From Cryptomeria japonica (taxonomy: Eukaryota; Streptophyta; Pinopsida; Cupressales; Cupressaceae), in assembly GCF_030272615.1 (NCBI RefSeq), contig NC_081414.1, positions 523,384,137-523,448,136 of the forward strand: a DNA stretch of 64,000 bases, in the 5' to 3' direction. A program made the translations under genes and the position numbers. Numbering within the stretch: the stretch's first letter is position 1; the number at the start of each line of letters is the position of its first letter. Below are positions 35,108-47,690 of the stretch, one piece after another. Below the pieces are notes generated by a model. It did not search any database, was not told the DNA's origin, and worked only from the letters and a program-made list of their open reading frames with translations.

Positions 35108-37261
35108 TCAGTGAGTAAAAGATAGGGGTAGGACCCCTAACTTACTTCTGAGATATTCAAAAGTGTCCTTTGGTAGTGGCTTGGTGAAGATATCAACTAT
35201 CTGCTCCTTTGTGTTAACATATTCCAACACCACTTTCTTCTTTTGAGCTTCTTCTCTAAGATAATGATATTTGATAGAGATGTGCTTTGTCTTAGAATGC
35301 ATAACAGGGTTTTTTGAAATATTAATGGCACTAGTATTGTCACAGAATATAGTTACTGGCTCGGTAACTTTCTCATTTATACCTTCCAATAGTCATTTGA
35401 TCCATGCAATGTTGGTACAATTTAGTGTTGTTGCAACATATTCAGCTTCGGCTGTTGACTAAGAAACACATCCTTGTTTCTTGCTAAGCCAACTCACTAG
35501 TCTTTCTCCTAAGAAGAAAGCTCCTCCACTTGTGCTTTTTTTGTCATCAATGTTGCCTGCCCAATCAACATCAGTATAAACTTTTAAATCAAAATCATTT
35601 CCTTTCTGATATACTAAGCCATAATCTTCAGTGCCTTTCAAGTATCTAAAAATTCTTTTGATTGTAGTCATGTGGATTTCCTTAGGATCTGCAGAGAATC
35701 TTGCAACAATACCTACTGCATGTGCTATATCTGGCCTACTGTGAATAACATATTGCAACTTTCCAATCATAGACCAGTAAAGTGTCTCATCAACAGATAC
35801 AGATTCATCATTCTTTGATAGTTTATAGTTGGTAGTCATAGGAGTACTTATTGGTTTTGAATCCTCCATTCCAAATTTCTTCAAGATTTCCTTTATGTAC
35901 TTGGATTGAGTAATGAAAATCTCATTTTTCATTTGCAGTATCTGTAAGCCTATAAAATACTTTATCTCACCGATTAAGGACATCTCAAATTCTTTGCTCA
36001 TTTCATTTCCAAAGTTCTTGCATAAAGAGTCATTTCCACAAAATATAATATCATCAACAAATATGGCTAAGATTAGTATTCCATTTTCATCATTCTTCAT
36101 GTACATGTTGTTGTTCTCACTTGTCCTTATAAAACCAATCTTAATCAAATAAGAGTGCAACCTTTCATACCATGCTCTAGGTGCTTGTTTCAGACCATAT
36201 AAAGCTTTGTTCAATTTACATACTTGATCTTTATCATTGTCTTCAACAAATCCTTGAGGTTGTTCAATGAAAACTTCTTCTTCTAATATTCCATTCAGAA
36301 ATGTAGATTTGACATCCATTTGATATACCTTGAAGTTTTTGAAAGCAGCATATACCAACAATGTTCTAACACCTTCAAGTCTAGCAACAGGTGCAAAAGT
36401 CTCACCATAATCAATTCCTTCTTCTTGGGCATAACCTTTGCAAACTAATCTTGCTTTGTTTCGAATGACCTCACCTTTTTCATTTAGCTTGTTTCTGAAG
36501 ATCCACTTTGTACTGATTACATTTTTGTACTTCGGTCTTGGGACCAGTGTCCATGTGTCATTCTTCTTGATTTGATCAATCTCTTCAGTCATAGCATTTA
36601 TCCAATCTTCACTGTTAAGTGCCTCTTTCATAATTCTCGGTTCAAATTCAGATATCAAACATGTGTTCTGTCTCAGCTTGTTCCTTGTCATCACTGGATC
36701 ATCCTTATCTCCTATAATCTGACTTGATGCATGGTGTCTTCTGACATACTTGGCTAATATAGGCTTGGTAGGCTCTGTATGATCTTCTTTATTACTCAGT
36801 AACTGGATATTTTCTACATTTTCTTCAACAGTTATCTCGGTAGGAGTTCTCAGTTGCACATAGACAAATTCATCATAGTCTTTTGGTTCTTTGGAATTCC
36901 CTTCATCAGTTCTTTCTACAAATTCATCAATTTTCACATTTGCACTTTCTACTATTTTGTTAGATGATTTGATCAGACATTTAAATGCTTTGCTTCTAGA
37001 AGAATATCCTAGAAATGTTCCTTCTTCACTTTTCTGATCAAACTTGCCATTTCTATCATCTTTATGAACATAGCATTTACTTCCAAAGATCTTAAAATAA
37101 CTTACATTAGGTTTCTTGCCATACCATATTTCATAAGGTGTCTTCAAAGTATCTTTCTTCAATTGAACTCGGTTCAAGGTGTAAACAGCTGTGCTTATTG
37201 CTTCTCTCCAAAATGTTTGTGGAACCTTCTTCTCAATCATCAATGTTCTAGCACAATCCAC
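35108..37261 (-). pseudogene. pol: Copia D integrase end, reverse transcriptase and RNase H
   Basis: Open for 600 codons from 37261 to 35459, then a stop in RNase H, then open again 35389-35108. From the N-terminus: integrase C-terminus ([41 protein letters not shown]), linker, RT ([61 protein letters not shown], active site FVDDIIF where YVDD is usual, then FIGLQI) and RNase H ([18 protein letters not shown] after the stop, IFCDNTSA, HIS--YHYLRE, DIFTKPLPKDTFEYL). The stop near 35458 lies just before the STAEAEY motif. One or two substitutions separate it from a readable frame, so it is relatively young. Confidence 0.93.
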
Positions 37262-38230
37262 AATAGATTTGTTTCTTCTTTCAACTATTCCATTCTGCTG
37301 TGGAGTTCTCAGTGCAGAGACTTGTCTTTTAATACCATGATCATTGCAAAATAGGTTGAACTCATTAGATGTGAACTCTCCTCCTCTATCTAATCTAAGA
37401 CATTTCAGTTATCTTCCTGTTTCATTTTCAACTCTAGCCTTGTACCACTCAAACATTTGAAAAGCTTCTGATTTTTCTTTTAAAAACATTACTGACATCA
37501 TCCTTGAATAGTCACCCACAAATAATATGAAATACTTATCACCATAATAACTTTGAACTTTCATAGGACCACAAATATTAGTGTGCACAAGATCTAAAAT
37601 TCCCTTAGAAGTGTAGGACTTACTTGTAAAGCTTGATCTTGTCATTTTACCCATCTGGCATCCTCGGCACATAGCATTCTTAGGTTTTTCAAGACTCGGT
37701 AGACCTCTTACTCTGTGCTTCTTACTTATCTTGATCAGATTATCAAAATTAACATGACAAAACCTTTTATGCCATAACCAAGTATTATCAATCTTTGCAT
37801 GCAAACACTTATTGTGAGTTGAGTCAAGGTGAAATGTATTACCTTTTGTTTGTGTCCCGGTAGCAGCTAACTTTCCATTCTTGTCATGAACTTTGACAAT
37901 TCCTTTCTGAAATTCTATTTGATAACCTGTGTTGTTTAGCCGTGCTACACTCAACAAATTATATTTCAAACCTTCAACCCAATAAACATCATTGCATCTT
38001 GCTTTATCAAGAAGTGTTATGGATCCTTTACCTCTTACCGGACATGGTGCATCATTACCAAATCTAACATAGCCTCCATCATAATCTTTTAACATAACAA
38101 ACTTGTGTTTATCTCCTATCATATGATGTGAGCATCCACTGTCTATAATCCAAGAATCATTAGTGTTTATGTGAGATATTAGGGCTTTTTCTTCATACCT
38201 TTCTTCATCTGATCCATCCTTGATAGCCAC
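37262..38230 (-). pseudogene. pol: Copia D protease and integrase N-terminal half
   Basis: Protease motif WIIDSGCSHHMIGD near 38110-38150, then the pre-integrase domain (TFHLDS, LWHKRFCHVNF, CRGCQMGKM, 37630-37830) and the integrase core start (DLVHTNICGPMKV, FVGDYSRM). A stop at 37406 falls before [14 protein letters not shown], which keeps the second catalytic Asp, and NGIVERRN supplies the Glu. In the first core block GDYSR replaces the usual DDYSR. Confidence 0.9.
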
Positions 38231-39240
38231 ATAAACAACTTCCTCTGTATCAGTCTCATCTAATTTATCATCTTCAGATTCCTCAACAACAATTAAGCAT
38301 GTCTTTCTATCTCTTCTTCTGAAGTCTCGGTGTCCTCTGTAATGATTATCTTTCTATTTGTCATCTCGGTAATCTCTCTTTTCAGTAAAATCTTTGTCAG
38401 GACAGTTAGAAACCATATGTCCAATCTTATCAGAATTGAAACATTTCAAAGGTAGTTTTCCTTTATACTTACCTTTGCCTCTCGGTAACCTTTTGGCCAA
38501 TAGTGCTTCAAACTCTTCTTGCTTTCTGATTTCTTCATACAGTTTGTGTACCTCCTCCATGTTCTTCTAAAATCTTTCACTTGCTCCACTATGATCTCCT
38601 TCAGATTACTTATACTTTCTTTCATTGTAATCATTAGATTCATTCAGATAAAAAGAACTAAATGCATATTCAACTTTATTTACCGATGACCCACTGTTAT
38701 CAAAATTACTTAACTCAAATGCATGTAGCTTACCAATAGTAGCATCCAAGGAAACTGGCATATTAGGTACAGACCTCAATTCATTGATTGCAGAGACTCA
38801 GATTGCATAGGTAGGTAAAAGGGTTCTTAACAACTTACTTGTCACATCCTTTTCTTCAATAGTTCCTCCTGCTCCTTTGATTTGATTTACAATCTCCTTT
38901 AGTCTTGTACTATACTGGGTTATGTTCTCACCTTCATTCATCCTCATAGATTCAAGTTGTCCTCTTAAACTATCAAATTTTGCTCTTTGAACATGTTCAT
39001 CTCCTCCATATACAGATATGAGCTTAGTCCACATTGCCTTTGCATCATTGCAACCTTCTAGATCATTAAACTCAGAATTGGTCAATGTAGATGTTATTTC
39101 AATCATTGCCTGAATATGTTCTTGCTTCGCCTTTATCTCTTCCACAGTCAATGGATAGGTGCTCGGTGCAACAAAATCATTCTCCAGATAGTATATAGCA
39201 TATTCTCCAACTCCTGATAGCTGTAGCTTCATCCTTTTCT
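38231..39240 (-). pseudogene. gag: Copia D gag with damaged zinc knuckle
   Basis: Starts near Met 39232 (MKLQLSGVGEYAIYYLEND) and runs open to 38798 with a UBN2-type gag (GCNDAKAMWTKL, FDSLRGQLESMRMNEGENI, GAGGTIEEKDV). After a stop it resumes at 38560-38354 with the knuckle CFNSDKIGHMVSNCP, in which the second Cys is Ser. The upstream start and the real N-terminus may lie nearer the PBS. Confidence 0.85.
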
Positions 39241-39342
39241 ACCATGTAGAGAAACTTGACTTATTCAGCTTAGGTGCATCCCTCTTATACATCTTTGGAT
39301 CTTTAACTCAAGTACCTTTAAACTTTCCTTTCGGAGTCCAAA

Positions 39343-39354
39343 GCTTTGATACCA
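39343..39354 (-). promoter_or_regulatory. Primer binding site of copia D
   Basis: Minus strand TGGTATCAAAGC, 2 nt from the LTR. It differs from the TGGTATCAGAGC of the other elements by one base. Confidence 0.88.
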
Positions 39355-39356
39355 AT

Positions 39357-40835
39357 TGATAGTTCTGATACTTAATATAAGTATAGATCCAATAGCCAAT
39401 AAGATGAGAGGGGGGGGTGAATCATACAAACTTAATCATCCATAAAAACATTAGATTCAACCTCGGTAACATATATATCAGTCATATAACCAAAAACTAT
39501 CAAACATGCAAACTCAAAAGCATATGAACAATATAAACCTCATAACACCAGATTTAATGTGGAAACCCAAATAGGGAAAAACCACTGTGGGATTTCGGAC
39601 CCACTAAGAAATATACTCTTCTAGAGTATGCTCGGTTAAAAGCAAATCCTGTTAAAGATTACAAACACATTGCTAGATGTGACCTGGTTAAGGGATTTCC
39701 CTCAAATCTGTTAGGATCTTCACTTTGTTAGAAGTGACCTTGTCAAAGGATTTTAAACACTCAATCAGAATGCCACCTTGTTAGAGGATTTACATATAAG
39801 ACTATTAAGTCCACTCAGTTAAGAGATTTCTTGTCACTTTCACAAAATAATAGTAATACAATCTATCTACAACTTCACATCTAAAATGCTAAAGAAGATT
39901 CCTATTTGTTCAATACAATCTAGACATAGAACTAATCTTGTCTATCTACTGGGCATCAATACTCTATTATTCTAATAGGTCTTCAAGCTTCTGTGCTTGG
40001 TAATCACTATGTAGCATCCATGTGCATAGACTTGCTCGCATACATTGTTTATCAATAGTTTCCTATTTATAAACAATCTTCTAACCGCTTAATCTCCTTG
40101 ATCACATTTCCCATGATCAATCATAGCCATCAAATCTTCAATCTTGTCCAGGTTCATTGTATCTTTCGATCTGAAAATGTTTTACCCTACCTTGGAACTT
40201 GTGTTAGGGTAATGCGGTTCAATCTAAGCTGTAGATCTTCTTACCGACTTTCCATTGCTTTAGATTCATTTAACAAACTTCTTCCATGGCTTGCCAATCA
40301 TTGATCCACTCCAGCTCATCAGCTTCTTTCATTAAATATCACATGTAAACATTTAATGCATTCAGTTATAGCTCGGTTACAACTCGGTGAATACTAAACT
40401 TCACTCGGCAGACATTTTGTCTTCATTAACTGACTGCGATAACCTTAGGGTTTACCGACTAGGTTCCTTAGAGTTTACCGGCTAGGTTCTTTGCTTGATA
40501 ACATAGTATAGTATTAACCTTTACATTTTACAACATATGTATATTGTTAAAACAATATAAAACATCAAGATCTCATCATTGTCTAACTTGGTAGAGTTGC
40601 CCATTGAATAACTTATCCCCTTATTCATCATATTCTTTCCTGTATCTTTACCGACTCCTTTATGATCTTCATATCATATTTCTCAAGATATGGCAACATC
40701 ATACTAAATTAGAAAATCAATTTCTTGACATCAATGACAAAATAATAATATCAAGATAGTAAAACATCTTTAATCAGTTATGTCCATAATCATCAACAAC
40801 CTTCTCAATATCCTTATAATGTAATATTGGCAACA
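39357..40835 (-). repeat. 5' LTR of copia D
   Basis: 1479 bp, plus strand TGATAGTTCT...GGCAACA, closely matching 33201-34624. It keeps the 55 bp (about 39869-39923) lost from the other copy. A run of G (GAGGGGGGG) near 39410 precedes TGAATCA. Confidence 0.92.
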
Positions 40836-42996
40836 CTTTTCATCCTTGATCTAGTCAAATAAGTCATCTATCTGAGGCAAAGGATACCAATTCTTCAACG
40901 TCACCTTATTCAACTGTCTATAGTCAATGCACAACTAAAGTGAATCATCATTCTTCTTCACAAATAGCATAGGTGCACCCCATAGGGATACACTAGGAAA
41001 AATGAAACCCTTCTCCAATGAATCCTCAAGTTGAACTCTCAATTCACTCAACTCTTGAGTGGTCATCTTGTAAAGAGCCTTAGAGATAGGCTCTACTCCT
41101 AGCACAAGATCAATCCTAAAATCTATCTCACGTTGAGGGGGCATCCCTGGAATCTCTTGGAAAGACATCTACAATCTCCTGAAGAGTGGGAGGCTTCTAC
41201 AATAACTCCTCTAAACTAACTCCCTCATCCACATCCCTTAGTCTAACTGCAAACAACTGGGAACCCTTATGTGCACATCTCTTCATCTGCATGGTGGAAA
41301 TCATGTGAAGAGAGATAGGTCTTTGAATCCCTACAATCAGCACACTCTTCCCACCATCATCTACATGCTAAACTCTCTTGCCTCTGCAATCTATCTGTGC
41401 TTGGTGAGACCCAAGCCAATCCATGCCAAGAACCACATCATAATATCCCAATTCCATAACATGAAGATCCACTGATGTATGAAAGTCTCCCATAACCAAA
41501 GGACAACTAAGAACAAGGGAATCCATTACTAACTCTACCTACCACCTATCATCCTACTTTGTCATAGCAAGCTCGCATCACTCAACTAAGAAAGGTGAAA
41601 TAAAAGAATAAAATGCTCCAGAGTCAAAAAATATTGTAAGGGAAATACCACCTATCACACTTGATGTCTCCACAACGGTGGCTTGATCCTCAGTCTGTCG
41701 TTATCAGACACTACAAATACTCTATGTGACCCACATTGATCACCAATAGTAGGCTCTAAAGTAGCTTCTCTCTGCTACCCTAGCCCTTATGAAGTACATT
41801 GAGGATAATGAACTGCTATGTGTCCCTATTGTCAACATGAGAAGCAACCTCTATTGTCGAACACTATACTCCTAGGTGCAGTACTCGACTGTTGTACACT
41901 TTCTCTACTAGAAACTAGCTATGAACTTTGTGTTGGCTTTGTAGGAGTAGGTCTCCTATCATGTTGTTGACTGTGACCTCTATCCACTTGAAATCTATCT
42001 CTTTACACAAAGTTATGTCCCTGAGAGTACCTCCTCTTAAACCGTTGACTACTATGAAAAAGAAGAGGGATGGCTCCTAGCCACACCTACAAATTGTTGT
42101 TGTGAACCTTGCACCACTGAACCTGTAACTAGTGCACTAATTGTCTGCCCTCCTACAACACCTCTTGTAGCACCTCCTCTAGATAAGGTATGATTCTCCC
42201 TAGCTAACCTTTCCTTCTCTACAACTGCCTCTAAGGTCTTAGGTTCATGCATCCGAACCTCACTAGTGATACGATCATTAAGTCCTCTCAAAAAGTATTG
42301 GATAAGCATCAACTCATCTCCTACTACACACACATACCCCCTAAGATTGAAAAACTTATGATCATACTCATCCAATGACATCCTATGTTGTCTAAGATCA
42401 TGGAACTCATCAGCCTTACGCTGCCTCCAATGCTCCAAAAGAAACAATGCTCAAAATTGCTCAAGTAAAATCTCCAATAAAATTGTGGTAATCTCTAACT
42501 GTCGCTTTTGTTCCTCAGTGCACTACCATGTAGAAGTGAAGTCACGTAGGCACGTAATGGCACACCTCACCTTGGTGTTTCTACTATAGGGATGCATAGA
42601 AAAATACCACTTCAAATCTAACAACCAAATCTCTGCCTCCATACCAGTACCTAAACCATCAAATGTAGAAGGGTGAGATCTCAACAAGTCCCTCATGTGA
42701 CTAGCTACTAACTCCTCTTGATTAGAAACCACTCTCCTCCTAGGAGAACATGAACACCCTCTCTCATGTTGCTCAGACTGGTCTAAATCCTGTTATCGAT
42801 TCTCTTCCTATCTCGGTCCTAACCGGCCAAGAAGCTCGTGTAACATGTTCATTGGTTGCAGAATCACATCTCCTCCAAGCTCCTCCTAATGTTGCTTACT
42901 ATGGTGTGACTCATAAGAAACCTCGAGACAAGGATTCCTACAAGTCCCCATATTTCCACCGCATCCACATCTGCGTCCTCTACCTCTAGTAGGCAT
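40836..42996 (-). pseudogene. gag: Gypsy C gag, protease and RT N-terminus
   Basis: Probable start Met 42996 (MPTRGRGRRCGCGGN). Gag follows with FDGLGTGMEAEIWLLDLKWYF (about 42600-42660), LLEHWRQRKADEFHDLRQ (about 42420), FLRGLNDRI and a Gly/Gln-rich tail. A knuckle remnant (CFSC...GH) is at about 41830-41870 with stops inside, the protease DSGA motif near 41615, and the RT start [28 protein letters not shown] (41168-40935) and CIDYRQLN. The frame ends at 40836 at the D insertion and resumes at 33195. Numerous stops and frameshifts make it one of the most decayed coding regions here, consistent with C being the oldest element. Confidence 0.85.
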
Positions 42997-43154
42997 ATTG
43001 ACTAGCAAGACACAAAAGGAAACTAAAAGCTATTAAACTAGGCAACTAAAACAAGAAATTAAATAGTAGGGATAAAACTGTTGGGCTATCCCATGCTAAG
43101 TGTTTAACAAACATAGTGGGCTCATGTGAAACTAGAGTAGCTAGTGTAGAACAT

Positions 43155-43168
43155 GGGCTCTGATACTA
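43155..43168 (-). promoter_or_regulatory. Primer binding site of gypsy C
   Basis: Minus strand TAGTATCAGAGCCC, one base from the initiator Met tRNA complement, 2 nt from the LTR end GGGCATTACA. Confidence 0.8.
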
Positions 43169-43170
43169 GA

Positions 43171-44108
43171 TGTAATGCCCGCCAAAATACCCTAAAGAAA
43201 TAAAGTCAAACTACTACAAGAGGGCTAATATATTTTTTGTTTGTTTAATAAACTAATGTCACTTAACTTATATTATCAACATGATTAAACTTTGATTAAC
43301 TTAGTTTCATCTTAATGTTCTCATCTTATTCTTTGGTTTATCTTAATAAGTTCTTATGTAAGTGAAATATACATTATGATACCACGTCTATTCCCTAGGG
43401 TACATTAATGTCATTACTTTAAATTTTAGCAACAACATCTACTAACTAACATTATTAAACATTGAGGGTTATCTTTAGCTATCGTGAACTATCATTAGCT
43501 AACTTTACTTATCAATTATTATCATGCATATGCATAAATGCACTCTAGCTAACTATCCCTTTCATGACACACAACTACATGATCATGGATGCAATCTAAT
43601 CTACTATCGATCCATTTTCAATGCTATACAACATATTATCTCCACTAATTCCCATCTATTATGATATGCAAATCCACATAACTATCTTTCATGAGGCATT
43701 CTACTAGCCTCTCTAATCCATATGATATGATGCAAGTCTATCCCCTTTAGCCTAAAAATCATTTTAAACACCAAATCCAAATATTCCTAGTTCATTAACC
43801 ATTCCATACCTTAAAAACATAATGCATCTATCATGATAATCCATCTCCTAGTGCATAATCAGTAATTAACATTAATCCTTGATGCATTATGCAATATCTA
43901 AATTCTTCCTTTTGACCTTACATAATGCATATCATGAAATGCATATATCTCTTACCATTACATGCTGCATATGAGTTCCTACTCCTATTATGATAACATT
44001 TTTAATGCTTCCCATATGCATAATGCGTAGCTCTATATGCCACTCCACTTATTACTACTATGAAATACATGCTTACTAACTTGTCAATACAAGTATGAGA
44101 GTATTGTC
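43171..44108 (-). repeat. 5' LTR of gypsy C, segment left of copia B
   Basis: Begins (plus strand) TGTAATGCCCGCC beside the PBS and ends with TTGTC (44104-44108), the first copy of the B target duplication. AT-rich with no coding frame. Confidence 0.8.
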
Positions 44109-45175
44109 TATTGGTATTTTGGTTATGTTGATATGGTTTTGTCATTGAAGTCAACACCTATTAACACTTATCAACTCTAGCACTTTGGAGAATCGGCAAT
44201 GTTCACCGGCAAGCAAGTGACTTATGCATAGTCACTGGTATTTGGTTCACTAGTAGGATATATTGTTCACTGGCACTTGGAATGACATGGGAAACACTTT
44301 GTTATGTTGAAGACATCGTTTGGACACTTTGTCTTGGAGATTTGTTCATTGGTATATTCGTATTTGCATATTTGTTGTTATCGGCAAATAGGTCCAGAAT
44401 AAGTACCGACAGGCTTATCTATTCCAAATCAGCATGACACTCTTTGGAGATGATTTATTATTGTTGTAAATGCATTAAGCTGACATGTTGTATCAGATAT
44501 TGCATGAGTTATTGATTTAATTACAAATTGTTTTATTGTAATATCTTTTATAGCTGACCTACTAAAATTGGTCTTAGGTTATGGTATATATGTAAGATCT
44601 TATTTGTAAGATCGATATGCAATTAGGGAAAAGAAATCATAAGAAGGTATATGCGAGAATAAGCAGAGCTATACACACAAACATCATTTGAAGGTTGAAG
44701 GAAGGTTTTTGTGAAGGCATATCAGAACTACACCGATACTAAATCTAGCATATGAAGATGCTATTTTGAGTAGTACATCATTATTGGATTTAACCATCCA
44801 ATTGTAGTTAGTGTGACTCCTATTTGTGTTTGAGCAGTGAGATCTAGACGCTTGACCTTTCTGCATGTGCAGAGCCCATTTGTACACACATACTATCTGT
44901 AGTAGTATCATCTGATTGTGGGCAAGGTTTCCCACTGTGGCTTTTCCCCTTATATGATTTCCACATACAAATATTGGTGTTATGTGTTGTGTATGCTATT
45001 GTCTTTCTTTTTCATGCATTAATCTTTGCCAGTACTGCAATTAACTGATAAATTCACTATCAACATAAAGTTTGGTTTATCGGTATTAAGCATTAAGGTT
45101 GGTTAAGTTGTTTTGGTTTAAATTTATTTGACAACTGATTCACCCCCCCCTCTCAGTTGTCTCTGGGACCTAACA
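44109..45175 (+). repeat. 5' LTR of copia B
   Basis: Starts TATTGGTATTTTGG (TA in place of TG) and ends GGACCTAACA. A TATA-like GGTATATATG lies near 44583, followed by the direct repeat TGTAAGATC. TTCACCCCCCCC is near 45140. Confidence 0.93.
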
Positions 45176-45177
45176 AT

Positions 45178-45189
45178 TGGTATCAGAGC
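45178..45189 (+). promoter_or_regulatory. Primer binding site of copia B
   Basis: TGGTATCAGAGC, 2 nt after the LTR, complementary to initiator Met tRNA. Confidence 0.92.
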
Positions 45190-45232
45190 TTAGTCCTCTT
45201 TTTGCAGAAGTTTAATAGCTTGAGGAGATCCA

Positions 45233-46300
45233 ATGTCTACTAACTATTTTAGGAAGGATAGTCCTAAACTTGATGGAACCAACTATGGCATATGGAAGAT
45301 CAGAATGGAGACACATCCAAATTGCATTGGAAAGGACATCTGGGATGTTACAAAGAATGGGTATATTGCTCCTACTCAAAGTCAACCTAATCCACCTAAT
45401 CTAACCAAAGATGAAGAAAATGATTGCAAGCCAATAGAAGCACTTTTGAGCGCATTATCAGATAGATCTACTGCTAAAGCTATTTGGGATCATTTAGAAA
45501 CACTGAATGAAGGAGATTCTACAGTCAAAACTGCAAAACTTGAAAGCTTCCGGGTCAGGTATGAAAATCTGAAAATGGAAGAAGATGAAAGGATTTCTGC
45601 TTTTATGGAAAGAGTAAATGAAATTGTTTTGGGTATTAAATGTTGTGGAGGAACCTTAAGTGAAGATGAAATTGTTTCAAAAGTTTTAAGAGGATTTCCA
45701 CCAGCATATAAAATGAAAGTTACTACTATAAATGAGTTGAGAACAATGCCTAATACATCAGTAATTAGGGATACATTAATTGGAAAACTTTCATCTTTTG
45801 AAATTGAGGAATTTGGTCATGTTGCCACTATAAAGATAGATTTAGCTTTAAAGGCATCAACATCATCTACACCATCATTTGACAAGTCTGATTGGAAAGC
45901 CTTTTATGTAAGAGAACTTGAGGAAAGCAAGAGAGAAAATGAAGAACTTGAAGCACTATTTGCAAGGAAAATGCCTAAAGGTCTAGTTGGAAGTAAGTAT
46001 GAAGGTAAAGCACCCTTTAAATGTTTTAATTGTAATAAGATTGGTCATATGGCTTCAAGATGCCCTGATAGACATGCTAGACTAAGAGAAGAAGCTAGAA
46101 GAACATACAAGCCTAACCCTAAATATTAGAGATATGGATTTAAGAAGAATAAAGATAAATCTTGTTATCTTGTTGATGAAGGAGTCACTGATGATTTTGA
46201 TGAGGATCTGACAGACAATGGATGGGTTTTTGTTGCTATAACAAAATATCAATCGACACCTACTATTCAACCGGTAGAGCAGGCCTTGACAGCTAAAATT
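45233..46300 (+). pseudogene. gag: Copia B gag with zinc knuckle
   Basis: Met 45233 opens a 298-codon frame. The N-terminal KLDGTNYGIWKIRME is followed by a UBN2-type gag body (LETLNEGDSTVK, FMERVNEIVLGIKCCGG, LRGFPPAYKM). An intact CCHC knuckle CFNCNKIGHMASRCP is at residues 263-277, followed by an Arg-rich tail. Relative to A, a few codons are missing after LLSALSD. The frame stops at 46127 in the linker to protease; in a working copy it would read on into pol. Apart from this, gag looks intact. Confidence 0.92.
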
Positions 46301-47690
46301 GAAGTTAAGGATGAATGGATCATTGATTCAGGATGTTAACATCATATGACTGGTGATAAAAGTAAATTCTTGAACTTTCAAGAGTACAATGGAGGTCTGG
46401 TAAGATTTGGAGATGATAAAGCTTGTTTAATCAAAGGAAAAGGTACTATATCTCTTGATGGTAAGCATAGAACTGACAATGTTTACTATATAGAAGGTTT
46501 AAAGCATAATCTTTTGTGTGTTGGTAAATTAGTTGAGAAAGGATTTTAGTTACAATTCAAGAATGGAAAATGCAAAATTATGAACATAACTGGTTGGGAA
46601 ATTGCAACCGGTAATCAAACTAGAGGTAATATATTTCATTTGAATAACAATGAAAAGACATGCTTGATTGCACATATTGATGAAAGTTGGCTATGGCATA
46701 AGAGACTCTGTCATGTAAATTTTGATTGCATGGTAAAAATCAATACTACTAAGGCAGTTAGAGACTTACCTAAGATTGTTAAACCTCACAATCCAGTATA
46801 TAAAGAATGCCAATTTGGAAAACAAGTTAGAGCATCTTTTAAAAGTATTCCAGAAAAATCCAATAATGCTCTTGACTTAATTCACACTGATTTATGTGGT
46901 CCAACTAGAACTAAAAGCTTACAAGGTGATAGATATTTCATGCTAATCATTGATGACTATTCTAGAATGCATTGGGTTACTTTTCTCAAAGAAAAATCAG
47001 AAGCACTTAGGAAGTTCAAACTATTCAAAGCAATGGTAGAAAATGAAACCGGTAAGAAAATCAAATGGCTGAGATCATATCAAGGAGGTGAATTCACATC
47101 CAAGGAATTTAATACATTCTATGAAGTGAATGGATTCAGAAGACAATTATCAGCACCCCAGACACCACAACAAAATGGAGTTGTAGAAAGGAAAAACATA
47201 ACTATCTTGGATGTAGCTAGAAGTATGTTATCTGAAGCAAATCTACCACATGTATATTGGAGAGAGGCAGTAAGTATAACGGTCTATACATTCAACAAAG
47301 TTCACATCAAAGGTGAAACTGGTAAGACCCCTCATGAACTATGGTTTGGCATTACTCCTACTCTTAAATATTTAAGAATATTTGGAAGTAAATGTTATAC
47401 TAGAAGAGATGAGTATATTGGCAAACTTGATCCTAGAAGTGATGAAGGAATATTTCTTGGTTATTCATCTAAGAGAAAAGCATATAGATGTTTTAACACA
47501 AGATTGCAGAAAATTGTTGAGAGTACAAATGTGAAGATTGATGAATAGTTTAGAGGAACTTCAAGGTATATAGACTCTGAACCAGCAATAGAGATACTGA
47601 CAAATGAACCTACATTGAACCCACTGGTATAGAATGAAGATCCAGTTACACTGGTATCATCTGAAAATTCCACTGTAACTGAGGAATTGC
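46301..47690 (+). pseudogene. pol: Copia B protease and integrase
   Basis: The protease motif IIDSGC is cut by a stop (46337) where the next Ser should be. A second stop is at 46547. The frame 46580-47548 then holds the pre-integrase domain (LWHKRLCHVNF, CQFGKQV) and the integrase core: HTDLCGP, LIIDDYSRM, LRSYQGGEFTS, TPQQNGVVERKN, FGSKCYTRRDE and GIFLGYSSKRKAY. The second catalytic Asp (SDxGGEF in relatives, including A) is Tyr here. A stop follows at 47546. Confidence 0.92.

Larger units (their letters stand above)
33201..40835 (-). mobile_element. Ty1/copia element D, nearly complete
   Basis: LTRs at 33201-34624 and 39357-40835, PBS at 39343, gag, protease, integrase, RT and RNase H in copia order on minus, and purine tracts before the 3' LTR. 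It lies exactly within the RT codons of gypsy C (DEK|VFSKIDL). The flanks (CTTAT on the left, CTTTT on the right) fit a 5-bp target duplication with one change. It is a different family from A and B: gag, LTR and PBS (TGGTATCAAAGC) differ. It is the best preserved element here, with a 600-codon open stretch. Confidence 0.93.

Noticed and set aside
45178-45189. tRNA gene remnants at TGGTATCAGAGC sites
   Set aside because: These are primer binding sites next to LTRs; no cloverleaf or A and B boxes surround them.
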